64,000 nt of DNA, taken from NCBI GenBank assembly GCA_964019695.1, contig OZ026518.1, positions 69,885,254 through 69,949,253 of the forward strand. Reading direction: 5' to 3'. The notes beneath the pieces were generated by a model. The model worked only from the letters and a program-made list of their open reading frames with translations, was not told where the DNA came from and searched no databases. Source of the stretch: Loripinus fragilis (Eukaryota > Mollusca > Bivalvia > Lucinida > Lucinidae). Shown here piece by piece: positions 58,403 through 64,000 of the stretch. Numbering within the stretch: the first letter of the stretch is position 1; each line of letters opens with the position of its first letter. The translations under genes were made by a program, and so were the position numbers.

Positions 58403-59681
58403 CGAGGGGAGTTCAATATATAATGAAAACATCCCAATAAATCCAATAATTATATATTTGCACGCATTATAATTACTTTTATAAGAATGATCTGCTCCTT
58501 GGCTATGGAATGGTAAAATTTCAGTTGTCCAACCCCTTTCCTAATTCCACAAACAGCTTTTTAGATAAGGTACTGCAATACACTGCGATATGAAATGAAA
58601 CACTGTTCTCAAAAACAGATAACTACGTGAGCTATGGCCTTTTTCAGCATGCGTCTTCACGTGGTGAATATTTATATATAGGTGATTTATAACTGCAAAA
58701 ATCTTTGATATTGCTTAATATTCTAATAAGAAATAAGGCCGCCATTTTGGTTAGAATCCTCCTAAATGCCACATTCTCTGGCATTCAGTGTACACAGTCG
58801 TTTTTGCGTGAACGATTATTTTGCAAAAAGTATATGAAAATGCTTGTAACATTTCTTCTGATCGCTAGGGTGTTCGTTAGCAAGTAATACAGCCGTTTTT
58901 AAAATTCCCCTATTTGTTTTCACTCATTAAGTACATCTAAAAACGTCATTCGAATTATAAAAATCACGTAAAAGTATGCCATCCCTGGCTTACACTGTAA
59001 TGAATCTGACAAATTACGAACAATGTTTGCATTCATATGCATCATTTAAACATTGAGGCACGTATTGACATGTAAATGATCTGGCTGGCCAATTTCAGCC
59101 TATAAAATATAAGAAACGAATACTGCATACCATTCAGATGAGATACCCCTAGATATTGGTTTCAGTTTAACTGGTATGTTGCTCTGGCGCTATGCCTTTT
59201 TAAACTTCGATACAATAAAAATTGTCCTTTCCTGATCTGAAGTCAATATGCTTATTTTCAAGAATCGTCCATATTTTAGTGTTACGTCTCTTGTTTGAAC
59301 GACGTCAACGTAAGAGGGGTTAACGTAATAAAACCGTCTCGCGAGAAAAAGTTGGCAGCGTTTTGGCAGGTAAAGGGGAATTGAATCCGAAATCTATGGA
59401 TACGCCATTTATTCTTGTAACAAATACATTTTAGAAAGACAGCATATTTTCCTAACTTTGTAAAAATGTTTCTTTGCAATCTGGACGAAAAGATGTACAG
59501 TGTACATTAGTGTGATTTTTTAAAGTCTGTAACTTAATAAGTAAGAAAGATAGAATAAAGTGGTATGCATCATTTGAAAGGTCAAGTTTTGATCTTTTGT
59601 TTCATAAAGACTATAAAATTCTTACGCGTTTATAGACGGAGTTATGAATACGTTTTCATTACATATTGAACGCCCCCCTCG
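58403..59681. mobile_element. Mariner-like non-autonomous element 1 (1.28 kb)
   Basis: It sits between two TA dinucleotides. The ends are CGAGGGGAGTTCAATATATA and the complement of TACATATTGAACGCCCCCCTCG, extending through AATGAAAAC. The left arm has the uninterrupted site near 20490. The length equals that of an autonomous mariner, but no transposase motif is readable on either strand. Confidence 0.8.
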
Positions 59682-59731
59682 TAACAGCTTCGGACACAAA
59701 TTGCAACAACCGACACATTGGCATCGATCTA

Positions 59732-60706
59732 CGAGGGTCGTCCCATTAAATAGTGAACTTTTGTTATAAAACGGGACTGTCTATCAGGAATTTCTATGAA
59801 ATGCGTATGGTATGTTAATATACATTTAGGACACATTTTCTACAAATATGGATGAAATCACAGTTTAGATAACAAAGTTATGATCCTTTACTTTGTTTGC
59901 CGCAAATTATTTTTCTGTATTTTCAGAGAGGGATGGCCAAATGTTTTGATTATACTCTTTTTAAATAAGCTTCAATGGTTGCAAATATTGCCAGCTATTG
60001 GTTGAGTAAGTCTCCCTGGTTCAAGTAAAGACTGAATAGTTAGTTTAGATATGTTAAACAAGCGCGATCGTTTAGATTTAATAAGAGACAACATATTTAC
60101 CATTAAAATAACTGACAGAAAAATAGAATGTGTTCCGTTAAATTGACGAAAAGCAGCTTGTCGTTATGGTATTACAAAAATAATTTTACAAGAAATCCAT
60201 GTTGCGATACTAGTAACTATTCGAACAATCATTATTTAACATTAAAAGAACGTAGTTTTTTGTGATATATTAGCTAAAAATTATTAAAAGTCTAATTTTC
60301 GCTACGACCGTTCTTCTAATCTTAGCATTTTCTGAAAAATAAAAATGTAGTAGGTATGTAAAATCGTTTTATAAAATCAATGCGAATGGCCACAAACGTT
60401 TCAAATTTTCAACAGTTTACCTTGCATGGTTACTAGTTGATGTGATAATGCATTTTTTTTTAAATACAACAGCAAATTTGATCGAATGTGCACTACCCTT
60501 TGGACTAGATGAGTTTCATTACAAACATTTTGACGTGCGCCGCTCACTCCGACGTACCGTCAAGTAAAGGTTCATAAATTTGTTAACTAAACAGCGATTC
60601 CATCCATATTTAAAAAATGGTTCCCATAAGTATATAAACACATCCTGAAAATATCACAGAATTAGTGGTACACAGTCTCGTCCACGATTTACTGGGACAA
60701 CCCTCG
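59732..60706. mobile_element. Mariner-like non-autonomous element 2 (0.98 kb)
   Basis: TA on both sides. The ends are CGAGGGTCGTCCCATTAAAT and the complement of TTTACTGGGACAACCCTCG. It lies only 50 bp from element 1 and shares the CGAGGG start with it but not the interior. No transposase is readable. Confidence 0.8.
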
Positions 60707-60939
60707 TATTTCACAATTATCAGAGAGAATATGGCTTGGATATTTTCAAAGGATCGCCCGCAGATTTGCATAGGATATGATGACTTAAAACACGTTTACT
60801 TGAGGAAAATTAAACAATCAACTTCGACAACGAATTGTTATCACACGCCGAAATTATGCAACAAATTAAGAGCAATAATTCCTCATTTGTGCAGAATTTA
60901 CTGATGGAACTGCTATACATACAAATACATAGAAAATGA

Positions 60940-62290
60940 TAATATGCAAGGGCAATAACTCATGCAGCACCTGACATTTTGGCCGAATTGCAAGAGTAAC
61001 ACTATAATATAGTATTTGATATTTATTGTAATATATTTGTTTTATCATTTACTAATTTCTTGTTCATATCGAGTCTGAAATATTAAAACATAAGCATATC
61101 AGGAACAATAACTCATGTTTCGAAAGAACACTCTAACAAAACTTCATACACACCACCATACTCTTGCAATAAATATTCATTATGTTCTTCCATCTTATGA
61201 AGATGGTCAGAAAGCACATATTCATCAGAAATGTCAATGAATCCTTCACATTTTGAGATTTACTGAAGAAGCTGTTCAAGTACCATCAAACTGTGATGAT
61301 ACATATTTAGTATAATTTAGGTGAAACTATTAATTCATCCCTTAGATGCAAAAATGCATCAAAATTAAAGTAAAACAGAAGGCAAAGATCAAAACGATAA
61401 AATCAGGTACCACACCTGACCCAGGATACCACATGGGAAAGTACCGCAAATACAATAAACATCACCAACAAGAGGTCAGCCCTTTCCCAGCAGCTGACCA
61501 CAAGGCAGCAATGAACAGACGCAAAAGCATGAGAAACACAAGACACAAAAACACAAATGATCCATAAAAGAAGAACCGCCTTGGAACGGTCAGTAAATAT
61601 ATTTTACTGGGGGCTTAAAAGGAAATTAACCATTGTATGTCTTAGGACATTCTAATAAACTTCAAGTTCAGTTAAGATTCATAAAATTCGATCTATTTCT
61701 TACCAAGTTGTGGCTCTATAGATAATTATTTATTGACATTTAGGCAATCGAAGGGCAATAAAACTTCGAAGGGCAATAACTCCTATATATCTACAAAACA
61801 TTGTAGCAAACTTTGATATGCATCACCAAACCATTAGCAGATATATTATATCTATGCTTTATGAAATTCCATCCATAGTTACCAAATTAGGGCTCTGAAT
61901 TGACCCAAATCAGTGATAATTAGGCGATCAAAGGGTAATAACTCCTCTATAACTGAAGCCATCCTCATAAAATTTCACATGCATTATCACAATATGGTCA
62001 TATTTACTCAAAATAAGTTACATAAAATTACACCATTACTTACTTAGTTATGGTTGATGACGGAACAATACATTACCGTTTAGGCAAATGAAGGGCAATA
62101 ACATAATGTGCATTCCCACAGCATGGGTATTATTATTCAGTATATTGTATTATGTATATAATTTCATCAATTGGATACCAATATATGGATCTGAATGGAC
62201 AAATTTATTGATATCAAGGCAGTAAAAGGACAATAACACCCCTACTACTGATGTCATCCTCTGAAAATTTACATGTATAATCACTTATCA
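60940..62290. repeat. Diverged tandem repeats with AAGGGCAATAACTC motif
   Basis: The motif or close variants recur near 60949, 61107, 61752, 61768, 61928, 62091 and 62225, mostly 130-175 bp apart. The words between them are also related (CCATAGTTACCAAATTA, TCACATGCATTATCAC). This is an old, non-coding repeat type that is familiar from bivalve genomes. Confidence 0.6.
61380..61617 (-). repeat. Repeat D, short copy
   Basis: It contains CCACACCTGACCCAGGATACC, AGGTCAGCCCTTTCCC and CAGTAAATATATTTTACTGG on the + strand. It embeds within the diverged tandem repeats. Confidence 0.7.
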
Positions 62291-62307
62291 CATATTTACG
62301 ACACATT

Positions 62308-62702
62308 TTGCCGTGATAACCCAAAGTCTGCATATGCGATAAGCTCTTTCCCGCCAACTGGTTATCAGCCTGCTGTGATGATAACCGTAAGTCATGTATT
62401 TTGAACGGAGAGAAGTTATCATGCCCGGCACGTAACGTTGATCATTTGATGACGTCAGATGTAAACAAGTGGCGTGACGTAACGCAAAAATTACGCCATT
62501 CCTCTGTTTTACTTACATTTTTTTTACGTCAAATGCGTTGAAATAGTGAAATGAAATATGTAATAAACAGATTATAACATGGGGTTTTTTGTTATCGCCC
62601 TCAGTATCAACCCTCGACCATTATAAGCCCTCGAGCTAAAGCTCTCGGGCTGATAATGGGGTCTTTGGTTGATACTTCGGGCGATAACCAAAACGCCATG
62701 AG
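62308..62702. mobile_element. Foldback element with terminal hairpin
   Basis: The right part (62577-62700) is a long hairpin with arms CATGGGGTTTTTTGTTATCG, AGTATCAACC, CCATTATAAGCCC and their complements. The left part has GATAACCCAAAG, TTGATGACGTCAGATG and AACGCAAAAATTACGCC, the same kind of content as the element at 50575-50938. Confidence 0.65.
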
Positions 62703-62879
62703 ATAATCTCTAATTATAGTCTTATATACTAATTATAAGTTTCATGAAATGACCTCGAACAGTCCAATGAAGAAGTGCCCATACTTTAAATGGCCAGATA
62801 AAAGTTTCAAAGAAAATAATATTTAATCTATGGAAATGGACTTGGTTAACCCCTTGAAATATCCGCAAAAAGACTTAAA

Positions 62880-63140
62880 GCCCTCCTGTAAAATATTTTT
62901 ACTGACCGTTCCAGGGGGTGCTTATTTTGTGGATCATTTATGTCAGTATTTCTGTCTTGTTTTTGTTATTCTTTTGTGCGCGTCTGTTTATTAATGCCTT
63001 TTGGTCACCTGCTGGGAAAGGGCTGACCTCTTGGCTCTCGTGTGTTATGTCTGATTGTGAGTTTGTTACTTTCCCATTGGTATCCTGGGTCAGGTGTTGT
63101 GCTTGATTGTATCGATTTCAGATCTTTGCCCTCTTCCTTA
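62880..63140 (+). repeat. Repeat D, short copy, opposite orientation
   Basis: It runs from AGCCCTCCTGTAAAATA to TATCGATTTCAGATCTTTGC. Together with 61380-61617 it forms an inverted pair around 1.26 kb. Confidence 0.7.
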
Positions 63141-63296
63141 CTTTTCACATTGGACAAGTACCGATTAAAAAGTATGGTGTGAAAACTCTGCTATTCAACA
63201 AACAGGAAATAGTAAAATGTTTTCTTTGGTGTTTCCTCCATGGAGCAAGCTAATGCTTTTGCATACAGTTGTAATTTTACATTATACACATCATAT

Positions 63297-63533
63297 GGGC
63301 CTCGACGCGAGAAAACCTGTCTTCGGGGGCTTGCGAACAACACAGGCGCAGACCAGCCTGCGCATCCGCGCTGACTGATCAGCGCCTCTGTTATTCGCTT
63401 ATCGAAAAGAATCATATCTAGACTTGCTACGAGAGAAATTTCAATTGTCTAGCTTGTCTCTGTAGCTGAGGAGACTGGTTTGAAACTTGCTTTGTCCGAA
63501 ACCCCGAAGACAGGTTTTCTCGCGACGAGGCCC
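63297..63533. mobile_element. 237-bp MITE
   Basis: Inverted ends of about 32 bp: GGGCCTCGACGCGAGAAAAC plus CTGTCTTCGGGG, and the complement at 63502-63533. The interior contains GCGCAGACCAGCCTGCGCAT and CTGATCAGCGCC. The host duplication is unclear. Confidence 0.85.
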
Positions 63534-64000
63534 AATTATAACAATGGCAACCTGATCATATGGAGGAGGCTACCAAAAGTATTATAAAAGCTCATTAGTC
63601 ACCAATTTTGCACAAAACTGTAGCTCAATACCCGTTAACAATGTCATGTATACAGTATGTTGTTATGATACACCACAGAGAACAGATCAGACTGGTTGAA
63701 ATATAAACAGAACAGAGGCGAGTTCAACAATGCGAGCGCTCAATCGAGCGCTTGTTTGTATGATCATTACGTTATTGGACTAGCACTTGCTCAATAAAAA
63801 TGGCTGCGTCCAGCAGTTAGACAATCAAATGCATACATTGTTGGAAAGCAAAGCAAAACACTTTTCTACATGCAGTTTAAATTGTTTCCTTTGCATATCC
63901 ACACTTTTTAACTACTGTTCTTTCATTTTAGTACAACATGTCTGCCTTGTGTCATTTTAACAAAGTCAAAGTCAAAATTATTTTATTTCTCTGGTACACA
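63534..64000. other. Non-coding end of the window
   Basis: No gene is seen. The last bases (CAAAGTCAAAGTCAAAATTA) may be the start of another dispersed repeat, cut by the window edge. Confidence 0.4.

Larger units (their letters stand above)
43350..59725. repeat. Right arm of the large inverted duplication
   Basis: It is the inverted counterpart of 20440-27700, more than twice as long because of insertions at 45590-54190, 56530-56965, 58403-59681 and others. The 171-codon open frame at 43325-43840 lies in the shared part but is broken in the left arm. The outermost match I can follow is the short piece 59684-59725 against about 20440-20490. Confidence 0.85.

Overview
The window is nuclear DNA of an animal, most likely a bivalve mollusc. 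It is AT-rich, almost without genes, and packed with small hairpin and inverted-repeat elements. It also carries decayed reverse transcriptases, a mariner/Tc1 remnant and diverged repeats of the 'AAGGGCAATAACTC' kind that are common in bivalves. I cannot fix the species from sequence alone; a dreissenid or a related heterodont is a guess.

Layout. (1) 1-807: dispersed repeat with two tRNA-Thr-like 3' halves. (2) about 850-18152: one enormous tandem array of a 45-bp monomer, roughly 384 copies. Its core holds three near-identical superrepeats of 3.24-3.65 kb; its right end abuts a foldback hairpin at 18161-18297. (3) 18.3-20.4 kb: MITE-like and duplicated non-coding repeats. (4) about 20.44-27.70 kb and about 43.35-59.72 kb: two arms of a diverged inverted duplication. 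Each arm carries one copy of a single-pass membrane, fucosyltransferase-like gene (23472-25037 on +, 54977-56290 on -). Each arm serves as the 'empty site' for insertions found only in the other, so several mobile elements can be delimited to the base. (5) 27.7-43.35 kb: spacer between the arms, with an LTR-like segment, a 192-bp TA microsatellite, a palindromic element and a decayed Penelope-like reverse transcriptase. That reverse transcriptase is split by a 5-kb DNA transposon with repeated inverted ends and a relic of an ADTR/DTD nuclease-like protein, possibly Academ-like. (6) 45.6-54.2 kb, inside the right arm: a truncated Tc1-like element, a 146-bp tandem repeat, and a second Penelope-like copy interrupted by a 4.4-kb non-LTR retrotransposon whose 3' region contains about nine 120-bp repeats. 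(7) 58.4-64 kb: two mariner-like non-autonomous elements, diverged tandem repeats, foldback elements and a 237-bp MITE.

The only genes I believe are protein-coding and possibly active are the two glycosyltransferase-like paralogues. Both are open for over 430 codons although many residues differ, and only one copy has a 21-bp in-frame repeat expansion at its C-terminus. The rest is repeat biology. The most unusual objects are the phase-locked 45-bp array with its higher-order structure, and the inverted gene duplication that serves as an internal control for transposon insertions.
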